Of a DNA stretch of 12,591 nucleotides, positions 1-6,350 are shown in pieces. The position numbers and the translations under genes are program-made. The number at the start of each line of letters is the position of its first letter. Position 1 is the first letter of the stretch. The notes below the pieces were generated by a model. That model did not search any database and was not told the DNA's origin. It saw nothing but the letters and a program-made list of their open reading frames with translations. The stretch comes from CANKHJ01 sp035556495. GTDB lineage: Bacteria > Pseudomonadota > Alphaproteobacteria > Rhizobiales > Xanthobacteraceae. The DNA is taken from positions 1 to 12,591 of the forward strand of contig DATMEW010000080.1 of assembly GCA_035556495.1 (NCBI GenBank), in the 5' to 3' direction.

Positions 1-66
1 ACGATCGGCTTGGGAAGACAGCGGCGTTTCCATCTCGGCTTTGTTTCTTTCCGGCGAAAGCGGCAT
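1..66 (-). CDS. Possible 5' end of a leftward gene (partial, unidentified)
   Basis: On the minus strand an ATG at 66-64 opens a reading frame of 22 codons that stays open to the window edge, beginning MPLSPERNKAEMETPL. An AGGA lies only 2 nt upstream, which is too close for a good ribosome binding site. A second in-frame ATG at 33-31 is an alternative start. The fragment is too short to show any domain. The plus strand also has a frame open from base 2 to 247, so openness alone is weak evidence here. I report this only as a candidate; the flanking sequence beyond base 1 would decide it. Confidence 0.22.
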   Translation of the reverse strand, partial: MPLSPERNKAEMETPLSSQADR

Positions 67-172
67 CGTCCTGCACGGGCCGGGCCGCCCTTGTCTGACG
101 GGGTATAGGGAACATCCGCTTTGGAATGAGTCAACGTTTCCGGGCGTTTTCAGCGCTCCTGTGCCTTACTTC

Positions 173-196
173 ATGCCGAAACGCCGCCTTCGGCAT
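173..196 (-). terminator. Stem-loop downstream of the aldolase gene (terminator-like, no T-tract)
   Basis: ATGCCGAA at 173-180 pairs perfectly with TTCGGCAT at 189-196 across an 8-nt loop. The hairpin lies about 45-70 nt past the stop codon of the leftward aldolase gene, where a transcription end would be expected. No clear T-run follows on either strand, so it could be a Rho-associated or RNA-stabilising hairpin rather than a classic intrinsic terminator. Confidence 0.4.
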
Positions 197-239
197 TCGC
201 GAAACAGGTCAGCGGGCGCGAACACGTTCCACGTGATAC

Positions 240-962
240 TCAAATGAGATCGGCGCAGCCGGCCTTCATCGCCCAATAGTTCCAGCCGCGACGCGCGGCC
301 GGCGCGGTCCAGTCGGTTTCCGTCATCCGTGTCTCGATCTCGCCCTGCGAGAGGCCCTTCGGTTGGCCGTAGCGCATCGTCTCAAGCAGGATGCGCGCGT
401 TGCGCGGAAGATAGACGCACATGGTCACGACCTTGATGATCGACGTGCCGGCGGCGGAGAAGCCGTGGCCGCGCATCAGCACCACGCTGTTGCCGGCGAG
501 GCGCGCGGCCATGTCGCGGGCCTGCGCCATGTTCTTCACCAGCAGGTTGGTGCGGTCGCCAAAGGCATCGGCGATATCCCACACCGGCACGGTCCAGCCG
601 ATCTCGCTGGCGCTGTGGATCACGGGCCGCAGCGGGATATCGACCAGCCCGAACGGCAGCGTCGCCTCGGCATGGGCATGCACGACTGTATCGACCTCGG
701 GGCGAGCTTCGTAGATGCCGCCGTGAATGAAACGTTCGAGATAGGGCGGCCGGTCGTCGTTCACCGCCGTGCCGTCGAGACGAAACTCCATGATATCGTC
801 GAGCCCGACCAGCTCCGGGCTCAGCGAGCGGGAGAGCAGATACCGCTCCGGGTCCTCGGGATGACGCACGCTGACATGGCCATAGGCATCGACGACGCCA
901 TGCATGGCGAGCACCCTGTTCGCGATCACGAGGTCGCGCCGGGCGCGTTCCAGCCTGTCCAT
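240..962 (-). CDS. Class II aldolase/adducin family protein
   Basis: This 240-residue cytoplasmic protein has the fold and metal site of the class II aldolase/adducin family (fuculose-phosphate aldolase, ribulose-phosphate epimerase and related decarboxylases). Visible zinc-site features are E76 in the stretch LERFIHGGIY, the HAH pair H95/H97 in VVHAHAEAT, and H166 in LMRGHG. DAYGHVSVRHP (residues 25-35) is the usual N-terminal substrate-loop region. The ATG at 962 was chosen over an in-frame GTG at 980 because a GGGAGAGG ribosome binding site sits 4-7 nt before it. The gene stands alone with no sugar kinase, transporter or regulator beside it, so the substrate cannot be inferred. Members of this subgroup include decarboxylases and aldolases acting on small hydroxy-acids or sugars. 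Family assignment is firm; the reaction is unknown. Confidence 0.9.
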   Translation of the reverse strand: MDRLERARRDLVIANRVLAMHGVVDAYGHVSVRHPEDPERYLLSRSLSPELVGLDDIMEFRLDGTAVNDDRPPYLERFIHGGIYEARPEVDTVVHAHAEATLPFGLVDIPLRPVIHSASEIGWTVPVWDIADAFGDRTNLLVKNMAQARDMAARLAGNSVVLMRGHGFSAAGTSIIKVVTMCVYLPRNARILLETMRYGQPKGLSQGEIETRMTETDWTAPAARRGWNYWAMKAGCADLI

Positions 963-1353
963 CTTTCCTCTCCCTTGCACGCGCCGTTCCCACAGGTCCG
1001 GCCATCAGCCTTGGTATAGCTCCGGCGGAACGGGACGCCAGCGGCGCGAACGCCTGCGCAGGGGTCACTGCCCGGACGGGCGGCGGTTGCGGCACGGCCG
1101 GATTCCGGCGCAACGGCGGGCGGGTCTGCCGCTGCGCTTGCGCCGCCATCGCCCGCCGCGATAGCGGCTTCGACGACATCCGAAAGCCTTCCGTCGCGCG
1201 TCGGCCGCCGGCAGGCCGGGCGGAGTCTGAACGCTACCCCCGAACACCGCCCTTGCGCGGGATCGCGGAAGCTGACACTTGCGCTTATCTTGGGAGAACC
1301 GGCAGCCGCATCGGGCGCGCGCCGGCCGCTGCAGGCGCAGGTGGGGACACACC
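963..1353. other. Divergent intergenic region, 391 bp, with one stem-loop
   Basis: This stretch separates the leftward aldolase gene from the rightward glycosyltransferase gene and must hold both promoters, but I see no convincing -35/-10 pair. A weak minus-strand candidate is CTGGCG, 17 nt, then TATACC at about 1019-1014. An interrupted hairpin lies at 1086-1114: GTTGC and GCCGG pair with CCGGC and GCAAC around an ATT loop, with a 6-nt bulge on one side. Frames that stay open through here are arginine/alanine/proline-rich and run out of frame into the neighbours, so I do not call a gene. Confidence 0.5.
967..974 (-). promoter_or_regulatory. Ribosome binding site that fixes the aldolase start at 962
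   Basis: GGGAGAGG on the minus strand lies directly upstream of the ATG at 962-960. Its GGAG core is 7 nt from that ATG. An upstream in-frame GTG at 980 has no comparable sequence before it, and starting there would place this motif inside the coding region. Confidence 0.7.
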
Positions 1354-2412
1354 ATGACGAATGGGGTGAGGGAAAGATCAAGGCGGGACGAGGCTGCGGG
1401 CGGCCTGTCCGTCGTCGTGCCCGCCTATAACGAGGCGGACGGCCTGCCGCTGTTTCACGAGCGGCTGGTGGCGGTGCTGGCTCAGTTGCAGGCGGCGCGC
1501 CGCATGCCGGTCGAGATCGTCTATGTCAACGATGGCAGCCGAGACGACACCTATGCCGTCGCCCGCGCGCTGCCGGCCTCCGCCGTCGCGGTGCAGACCC
1601 TGTCGCTGTCGCGCAATTTCGGCAAGGAGGCCGCGCTGATGGCCGGCCTCGACCATGCCCGGCATCAGGCCATTCTGTTCATGGACGGCGACGGCCAGCA
1701 CCCGCCGGCGCTGATCCCGGCGCTGGTCGGCTACTGGTTGGACGATGGCTATGACGTGGTCTTCACGGCCAAGGCTCATCGCGACAGCGAGTCTCTCGCC
1801 CGCCGCCTCATGGTGCGGAGCTTCTACTGGCTCATCAACTGGGGCGCGCGCCAGCGCATTCCCGAAGACGCCGGCGACTTCCGCCTGCTCTCGCCGCGCG
1901 CCGTCGCCGCGCTGAAGCGGCTGCCGGAGCGCAACCGTTTCTTCAAGGGCCTCGCGACCTGGATCGGCTTCCGCCAGAAGCGCGTGGACTATGAGCCCGC
2001 GCCCCGCGCCCATGGCGCCACGAGCTGGAACGTGCGTGCCCTGCTCGGCCTGTCCATCGAGGGCCTGACCTCCTTCTCGGTCGCGCCGCTCCGCGTGGCC
2101 AGCGCGCTGGGCGCGATCCTCGCCGTCGGCGCATTTTTCTTCGGCCTTCAGATCCTGTTCGAAACGGTCGTCTTCGGCCAGTCGGTGCCGGGCTATCCCT
2201 CGCTGCTGATCGGCATCATGGTGCTGGGCGGCGTCCAGCTCATGATGATCGGCGTGATGGGCGAATATATCGGCAAGATCCTGTCCGAACTGAAAGGCCG
2301 CCCGGTCTATTTCATCGCCGATCACGAGACCCGGCCGGCGGTGCAGGAGACGACAGAACAGCAGCCGAGCGATCAGGACCCGACGCCGCCGCCCGGCGTC
2401 ACCGGCGCATGA
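1354..2412 (+). CDS. GT2 family glycosyltransferase, membrane-anchored, GtrB/DPM1-like
   Basis: This 352-residue protein matches the polyprenyl-phosphate glycosyltransferase type of GT2 (GtrB, ArnC and DPM1-like enzymes), which moves a sugar from a nucleotide donor to a lipid phosphate on the inner face of the cytoplasmic membrane. Visible features in order are VVPAYNE (21-27), VNDGSRDD (58-65), the metal-binding DGDGQHPP (111-118), EDAGDFRLL (171-179) and RNRFFKGL (193-200). Two membrane segments follow at about 243-270 and 281-306, then a hydrophilic proline/glutamine-rich tail. Length is normal for GtrB-type enzymes. The ATG at 1354 is preceded 7 nt upstream by AGGTGGGG, and VVPAYNE falls at the usual distance from it. 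The deacetylase gene starts 7 bp after the stop, so the two are almost certainly co-transcribed. Donor sugar and acceptor are not visible from sequence. Confidence 0.9.
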   Translation: MTNGVRERSRRDEAAGGLSVVVPAYNEADGLPLFHERLVAVLAQLQAARRMPVEIVYVNDGSRDDTYAVARALPASAVAVQTLSLSRNFGKEAALMAGLDHARHQAILFMDGDGQHPPALIPALVGYWLDDGYDVVFTAKAHRDSESLARRLMVRSFYWLINWGARQRIPEDAGDFRLLSPRAVAALKRLPERNRFFKGLATWIGFRQKRVDYEPAPRAHGATSWNVRALLGLSIEGLTSFSVAPLRVASALGAILAVGAFFFGLQILFETVVFGQSVPGYPSLLIGIMVLGGVQLMMIGVMGEYIGKILSELKGRPVYFIADHETRPAVQETTEQQPSDQDPTPPPGVTGA

Positions 2413-2419
2413 CCGACAT

Positions 2420-3283
2420 ATGACTGACATGCCCCGCCGCATCTGGCTCTGCGCCGACGATTACGGCATCGCGCCCGGCGTGAATGCCGCAATCCGCGAT
2501 CTCACCGCGCAGGGCCGGCTCAACGCCACTTCCGCCATGGTGGTCGCGCCGAGCCTCGATGCGGAAGCCGCGCAGGCCCTCGCGGCACTGAATGCCGGCG
2601 CGAAGCAGATCGCCATCGGCCTGCATCTCACCATGACCGCGCCGTTCCGGCCGCTGAGCCAAGGCTTCGCGCCCCTCGACGAGGGAGCCTTCCTCCCCAT
2701 CGGCGCGATGCTGCTGCGGGGCCTCGCCCGCCGGCTCGACCCGGTCACGGCGGCGCGCGAGATCGACGCCCAACTGGCGGCTTTCGCAAAGTTGTTCGGC
2801 CGCATGCCGGACTTCATCGACGGCCATCAGCATGTGCATCTGCTGCCCGGCATCCGCGAGCCGCTGCTCGCGGCCATGGCCCGGCAGGCGCCCCATGCCT
2901 GGGTCCGGCAGTGCGGCCGCGCGGGGCGCGGGCGTGGATATGGACGTTTTGCCTTCGCCGACCGCAAGGCGCTGCTGCTGGATGCGCTCTCCGCCGGCTT
3001 CCGCAAGCGCGCAGAGGCCGCCGGCATCCGCACCAATACCGGCTTCGGCGGCGCTTACGACTTCGTCGAAACCGCCGATTTCGCCATGCTGTTCCCGCGA
3101 TTCCTCGACGGCCTGCCCGATGGCGGGCTGATCATGTGCCATCCCGGCATGGTGGACGCGGAACTCATGCGGCTCGATCCGCTCACCACGCTGCGCCAGC
3201 GCGAATACGATTATTTCCGCGGCGACGCCTTTCCCGCCGCGCTCCGCGGCCGGGATATCGCGCTGCGGCCCGCCGCCGCATGA
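2420..3283 (+). CDS. ChbG/HpnK (YdjC) family carbohydrate deacetylase
   Basis: This 287-residue protein belongs to the YdjC family of metal-dependent deacetylases. Characterised members remove N-acetyl groups from chito-oligosaccharides (ChbG), from a hopanoid-linked sugar (HpnK) or from undecaprenyl-phosphate-GalNAc (NaxD). Visible motifs are ADDYG (12-16) with the catalytic/metal aspartates, GLHL (67-70) with H69, DGHQHVH (134-140) with the metal histidines, and the late CHPG (240-243). All expected metal residues appear intact. No signal peptide or membrane segment is evident, so it should act in the cytoplasm. The start may be ATG 2420 or ATG 2429; neither has a strong ribosome binding site, which fits translational coupling to the glycosyltransferase gene ending 7 bp upstream. 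The pairing suggests it trims the sugar that the glycosyltransferase transfers. Family call is firm; substrate is inference. Confidence 0.9.
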   Translation: MTDMPRRIWLCADDYGIAPGVNAAIRDLTAQGRLNATSAMVVAPSLDAEAAQALAALNAGAKQIAIGLHLTMTAPFRPLSQGFAPLDEGAFLPIGAMLLRGLARRLDPVTAAREIDAQLAAFAKLFGRMPDFIDGHQHVHLLPGIREPLLAAMARQAPHAWVRQCGRAGRGRGYGRFAFADRKALLLDALSAGFRKRAEAAGIRTNTGFGGAYDFVETADFAMLFPRFLDGLPDGGLIMCHPGMVDAELMRLDPLTTLRQREYDYFRGDAFPAALRGRDIALRPAAA

Positions 3284-3374
3284 ACGCGCGCGCTGCGACA
3301 ATTTAGTTCGCCCGCACCATTCTCCCGCCCGATCCCGCGCCTACATTCCATGGGGATGACATGGGAGATCCCTG

Positions 3375-4091
3375 ATGACACCGCAGGAACGGGCGCTCGT
3401 CGCCGATCTGTTCGATCGCCTCGCAAGCCTTGAGAATGCCTCGCGCGACCCGGAGGCGGAACGGCTCATGATCGACGGGCTGCGCCGCGCGCCGAACGCC
3501 GTCTATGCGCTGGTGCAGACCACGCTGTTGCAGGACGAGGCGCTGCGCCGCGCCGACGAGCGCATCCGCGAACTTGAAACACAGGCGGAGCCGGCCCCGT
3601 CTCAGGGCGGCGGCTTCCTCGACAGCATGCGTGAAAGTCTGTTCGGCCAGCGCGCCGACCCGCCCCGGCGGGGCGCCGTGCCCTCCGTCGGCGGCGGCAG
3701 CGGCGCGATGGGCGTGCCGGCGGGCTTCCGCCAGGCCGCGGGCGGACGCGACGAGCCGCAGCAGCAGGCGCGCCCCGGCTTCGGCGGCGGGTCGTTCCTC
3801 GGCACGGCGGCGGCGAGCGCGGCCGGCGTGATCGGCGGCGCGCTGCTGCTGGACAGCGTGCGCTCCATGTTCGGCGGCAGCCCAGCGGGACAGGCCGCCG
3901 CCGCGACCGGCGAGAGCGGGGCCGGCGGCCGGGACACCGCCTCCCTTGGCGAACAGGCCGGCGTCAACGATGTCGGCCAGCACGGCGCGGAGAACCATGG
4001 CCTGTTCGATACGGCGCAATATGACGACGCCGATTATTTCGACGACAGCAGCGACTTCGATGCCGGCGGGGACTTCGGCGATTTCGCCTGA
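3375..4091 (+). CDS. DUF2076 domain-containing protein
   Basis: This 238-residue protein has the DUF2076 architecture. It begins with a charged helical N-terminus, MTPQERALVADLFDRLASLE, then a predicted coiled helix to about residue 70. A glycine/proline/glutamine-rich linker follows (about 71-138), then a conserved hydrophobic glycine/alanine stretch FLGTAAASAAGVIGGALLLD (141-160) leading into VRSMFGG. The C-terminus (215-238) is strongly acidic, with repeated Asp-Phe or Asp-Tyr pairs such as YFDDSSDFDAGGDFGDF. Relatives are sometimes labelled periplasmic ligand-binding sensor proteins, but I see no classical signal peptide and would not rely on that label. The ATG at 3375 is supported by GGGAGA 6 nt upstream. 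It lies 91 bp after the deacetylase gene, so it could be a separate unit, and it ends at a strong terminator. Function unknown. Confidence 0.82.
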   Translation: MTPQERALVADLFDRLASLENASRDPEAERLMIDGLRRAPNAVYALVQTTLLQDEALRRADERIRELETQAEPAPSQGGGFLDSMRESLFGQRADPPRRGAVPSVGGGSGAMGVPAGFRQAAGGRDEPQQQARPGFGGGSFLGTAAASAAGVIGGALLLDSVRSMFGGSPAGQAAAATGESGAGGRDTASLGEQAGVNDVGQHGAENHGLFDTAQYDDADYFDDSSDFDAGGDFGDFA

Positions 4092-4125
4092 GCGGGCCGC
4101 GTGAACGACAGTTGCCCGCCCAATG

Positions 4126-4154
4126 AAAAAGGCCGCCCCTCGGGGCGGCCTTTT
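4126..4154. terminator. Bidirectional intrinsic terminator between convergent genes
   Basis: GGCCGCCCC at 4131-4139 pairs perfectly with GGGGCGGCC at 4142-4150. An A5 run lies on the left (4126-4130) and a T4 run on the right (4151-4154), so it can stop transcription from both sides. It sits between the DUF2076 gene (stop at 4091) and the convergent L,D-transpeptidase gene (stop at 4177). This is the clearest terminator in the window. Confidence 0.93.
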
Positions 4155-4176
4155 CTCTTCACGCCAAACTTCAAGG

Positions 4177-5340
4177 TCACATCACCACGACCTTGGTGCC
4201 GACCTTCACCCGTTCATACAGGTCCGCCACATCCTCGTTGCGCATGCGGATGCAGCCGGACGACACCGCCTGCCCGATGGTCCATGGCTCGTTGGAACCG
4301 TGGATGCGATACAGCGTGGAACCGAGATACATGGCGCGGGCCCCGAGCGGATTGTTCGGCCCGCCGGGCATGTGGCGCGGCAGATAGGGCTGGCGCTTGA
4401 GCATCTCGGCAGGCGGCCGCCAGTCCGGCCACTCGCGCTTGGCCGTGATCTTGTGCGCCCCGGCCCAGGTGAAGCCCGGGCGGCCGACACCGATGCCATA
4501 GCGGATGGCGCGGCCGTTCTCCTGCACCACGAACAGGAAGCGGCGCGGCGTATCGATGACCACGGTGCCCGGCTGCTCCGGCCCGTCATACAGCACTTCC
4601 TGCATCTGATAGCGCGCATCCGGCGCGGCACGCGCCGCGGATGGCAACGCTGCCATCTGCGGCCGCGGCGCGCCATAGGCCGGCGCGACATATTGCGGCA
4701 CGGCCTGCTGATAAACTTGCTGCTGGTAGACCGGCTGCTGATAAGCCGGCTGCTGACGGTAGACCTGCTGATAGACCGGAGCAGGCTGCGGCTGGCGTTG
4801 CAGATAGACCTGCTGGCGCGGTGCGACCTGATAGGCCGGCGGCTGAACATAGACCGGCTGGGCGGCCGGCTGACGGGCATAGAGCGGGGCCTGCTGAGCA
4901 TAGGCTGGCTGGCGTGGATCGTATCCCTGCTGCGGTGCATAGCCGCGCGGCGCCGCAGCACCCGGCTGAGCGGCATAGCCCTGACGCGGGGCATGGACCG
5001 TGGCCCGCCGGGCCTGCCGGTCCTGAATCTCCATGCCGGGCGGAGGCGCCGGCATCGGCTCGGCATGTCCGGCAACTGCGCCTTGCCGGCCCTGCATCCG
5101 CGACGGAGCAACCTGCCGCATCCGCGGCTGCTGCTGCGACGGCCGAACCGCGACGGGCTGATAGCCTCCGCCGGTGAACACATACTGGATCAACCCGCCG
5201 CCCATATTGGCGGACGCCTGCGGCGCGGCCTGTCCGTAAGCCGGATAGGGCTGCCCATGAGGCTGACCGTAAATTTGCGCCTGCGCGCCAGCCGCGGGGA
5301 TGGCGGCCAGCGCCAATGCGGACATGAGGATTCGCTGCAT
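4177..5340 (-). CDS. L,D-transpeptidase (YkuD/ErfK domain) with long Tyr/Gln-rich linker
   Basis: This 387-residue secreted enzyme should cross-link peptidoglycan stem peptides, or attach proteins to them, in the periplasm. Residues 1-22 form a signal peptide, a hydrophobic stretch ending AGAQA before Q. About 220 residues of proline/glutamine/tyrosine-rich linker follow. The YkuD catalytic domain occupies about 248-387, with H347 in YRIHGSN and the catalytic cysteine C363 in SSGCIRM; the essential His and Cys are present. The domain end VGTKVVVM is typical. The ATG at 5340 was preferred to an in-frame GTG at 5355 because it places the signal peptide correctly; neither start has a strong ribosome binding site. 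The gene is monocistronic and ends at the shared terminator. The catalytic domain is a confident call. Whether it makes 3-3 cross-links or anchors an outer membrane protein cannot be told. Confidence 0.93.
   Translation of the reverse strand: MQRILMSALALAAIPAAGAQAQIYGQPHGQPYPAYGQAAPQASANMGGGLIQYVFTGGGYQPVAVRPSQQQPRMRQVAPSRMQGRQGAVAGHAEPMPAPPPGMEIQDRQARRATVHAPRQGYAAQPGAAAPRGYAPQQGYDPRQPAYAQQAPLYARQPAAQPVYVQPPAYQVAPRQQVYLQRQPQPAPVYQQVYRQQPAYQQPVYQQQVYQQAVPQYVAPAYGAPRPQMAALPSAARAAPDARYQMQEVLYDGPEQPGTVVIDTPRRFLFVVQENGRAIRYGIGVGRPGFTWAGAHKITAKREWPDWRPPAEMLKRQPYLPRHMPGGPNNPLGARAMYLGSTLYRIHGSNEPWTIGQAVSSGCIRMRNEDVADLYERVKVGTKVVVM
4666..4995 (-). repeat. Low-complexity Gln/Tyr/Pro repeat region inside the L,D-transpeptidase gene
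   Basis: This DNA encodes residues 116-225, built from short irregular units such as QPVYQQ, QQPAYQ and RQPAAQPVY. Plus-strand DNA shows recurring GCTGCTGATA-like and TAGACCGGCTG-like words, so the repetition is visible at DNA level and slippage-driven length change is plausible. It is coding and in frame throughout. Confidence 0.75.
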
Positions 5341-5594
5341 CGACGTACTCTGCACTGATCGTCAGGGCGCAAACGCCGCCCGTTGACTCAGTAGAGCGGC
5401 AAACCCATGCCGATCGGTAAAAGCCGGCGATGGTTAAACCCTGCGCGCCACCGAAAACCGCCTGTTCATGAAGTTATGGTTTCCCGCCTGTTAAGCCTGA
5501 TCTTCCGCCGCCGCCGGAAAATGTCCGCGCCATAGCGTCTCGCAACACACCCTTAAGCCTGGAACCTTCAGAGTTGCGTCATCGGGAGGGCATG
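5341..5594. other. Divergent intergenic region between L,D-transpeptidase and CheZ-like genes
   Basis: These 254 bp must carry the promoters of both divergent genes. The stretch is less GC-rich than its surroundings and holds several TTAA words, including TTAAGCCTG twice (from about 5491 and 5552). I see no full CtrA-type TTAA-N7-TTAA site and no convincing -35/-10 pair on either strand. Confidence 0.4.
5584..5590 (+). promoter_or_regulatory. Ribosome binding site deciding the CheZ-like start
   Basis: GGGAGGG lies just upstream of two adjacent ATGs at 5592 and 5595. From the GGAGG core the spacing is 2 nt to the first and 5 nt to the second, so 5595 is the better start. A TTG start at 5574 would put this motif inside the coding region. 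Confidence 0.65.
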
Positions 5595-6176
5595 ATGGCG
5601 ATACGGCGCAGAGTTTTCCGCATCGAGGAACAGGCTGAACGTTCTGGATTGATCCGCACAGAAGCATCCATCCAGCCATCCGGCGCCCTGCCCTCGACCG
5701 GGGCAACAGCACCGGCGCAGCACAAAGCCACGCTCGGTAATCTGGCGCGCGAGCTTGAAGCGCTTGAAAGCGACGCCCGCGCTTCTGTGGAACGCATCCT
5801 TTCGGCCACGGAAAACTTGGAAAGGATCACGTCGCAATTGTCCGGCGCCGAACGGCAGATGCTCGCCGCCGACATGCGAGACTGCCTCGCCCGCATCTTC
5901 GCGGCGTGCAACCTCCACGACCTCGCCGGGCAACGGATCACCAGAGCCCTCGGCATGCTGCATACCGTGGAAGAGCATATCGTGCTGCCGCCCGCGGAGG
6001 CGGTGAAATCGCAGCACGCGCCAGCGGCACGCGTCGGGGCCGGCTTTTTGCTTCCGCCGGTTCCGCCCGCCGATACCGCAGCCGCAGCGCCGCTGCCCGC
6101 CCTCCATGGTCCGGCCCGGGACGGCGATCCCGGCCATATGACCCAGAGCGAGATCGACGCCCTGTTCGCCGTCTAG
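5595..6176 (+). CDS. CheZ-like protein phosphatase with FliM-like C-terminal tail
   Basis: This 193-residue cytoplasmic protein resembles the CheZ family, which dephosphorylates CheY-P. Long amphipathic helices span about 43-130. The active-site-like segment CNLHDLAGQRITRAL (105-119) carries D109 and Q113 in the D-L-x-G-Q arrangement of CheZ, where Asp and Gln are the key residues. After a proline/alanine-rich linker (about 133-180), the last residues read MTQSEIDALF (182-191). This resembles the CheY-binding peptide at the N-terminus of FliM (SQAEIDALL), and CheZ of enterobacteria also binds CheY through its extreme C-terminus. ATG 5595 was chosen from ribosome binding site spacing. No other chemotaxis gene is present and argJ lies downstream, so it is an orphan here. 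Alternative: a phosphatase for a non-flagellar CheY-like regulator. Confidence 0.78.
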   Translation: MAIRRRVFRIEEQAERSGLIRTEASIQPSGALPSTGATAPAQHKATLGNLARELEALESDARASVERILSATENLERITSQLSGAERQMLAADMRDCLARIFAACNLHDLAGQRITRALGMLHTVEEHIVLPPAEAVKSQHAPAARVGAGFLLPPVPPADTAAAAPLPALHGPARDGDPGHMTQSEIDALFAV

Positions 6177-6209
6177 AGCATGATCCCGGCACAGACGGTT
6201 CGGGAAAGG
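6172..6209. repeat. Degenerate Hyphomicrobiales-type palindromic repeat (candidate)
   Basis: The sequence from the CheZ-like stop codon reads TCTAGAGCATGATCCCG and, after a short gap, GGTTCGGGAAAGG. It resembles the start of the GAGCATGATCC...GGTTTTCGG palindromic repeat that is abundant in Rhizobiales intergenic regions. The matching second half is not clearly visible, though ATCGGATGCGCT near 6293 might be a remnant. Assignment is from memory of that repeat's general form. Confidence 0.3.
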
Positions 6210-6350
6210 CCGCCGGCGTCGCCGGTGACATATGGCGCGTCGCGACGGCAGCATCTGATCGGACGTTTGCCGACCGGCCATTCCCTGAAAGAATCGGATG
6301 CGCTGCGGCCGGCGGTGATCTACAAGCCATGACCTCCTAGAGTTGGTGCC

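Noticed and set aside
2..247. A plus-strand frame open from the window edge to 247
   Set aside because: No recognisable domain, mixed codon use and overlap with the 173-196 hairpin; it is short enough to be open by chance.
382..1179. A 265-codon minus-strand frame overlapping the aldolase gene and running into the upstream gap
   Set aside because: It is Arg/Ala/Pro-rich, overlaps the aldolase in another frame, and shows no recognisable motif. I considered an aldolase frameshift, but the aldolase start is complete.
1354..3283. Calling the pair HpnI/HpnK of hopanoid synthesis
   Set aside because: The GT2 looks like a GtrB/DPM1-type enzyme with two C-terminal helices rather than clearly HpnI, and no squalene-hopene cyclase or other hpn gene is present.
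4123..5358. A 411-codon open frame on the plus strand opposite the L,D-transpeptidase
   Set aside because: The minus strand has a signal peptide, a complete YkuD active site and a proper terminator; the plus-strand frame starts inside that terminator and has low-complexity Arg/Leu content.
5430..5570. CtrA binding sites from TTAA words upstream of the CheZ-like gene
   Set aside because: None shows the second TTAA at the required 7-nt distance.
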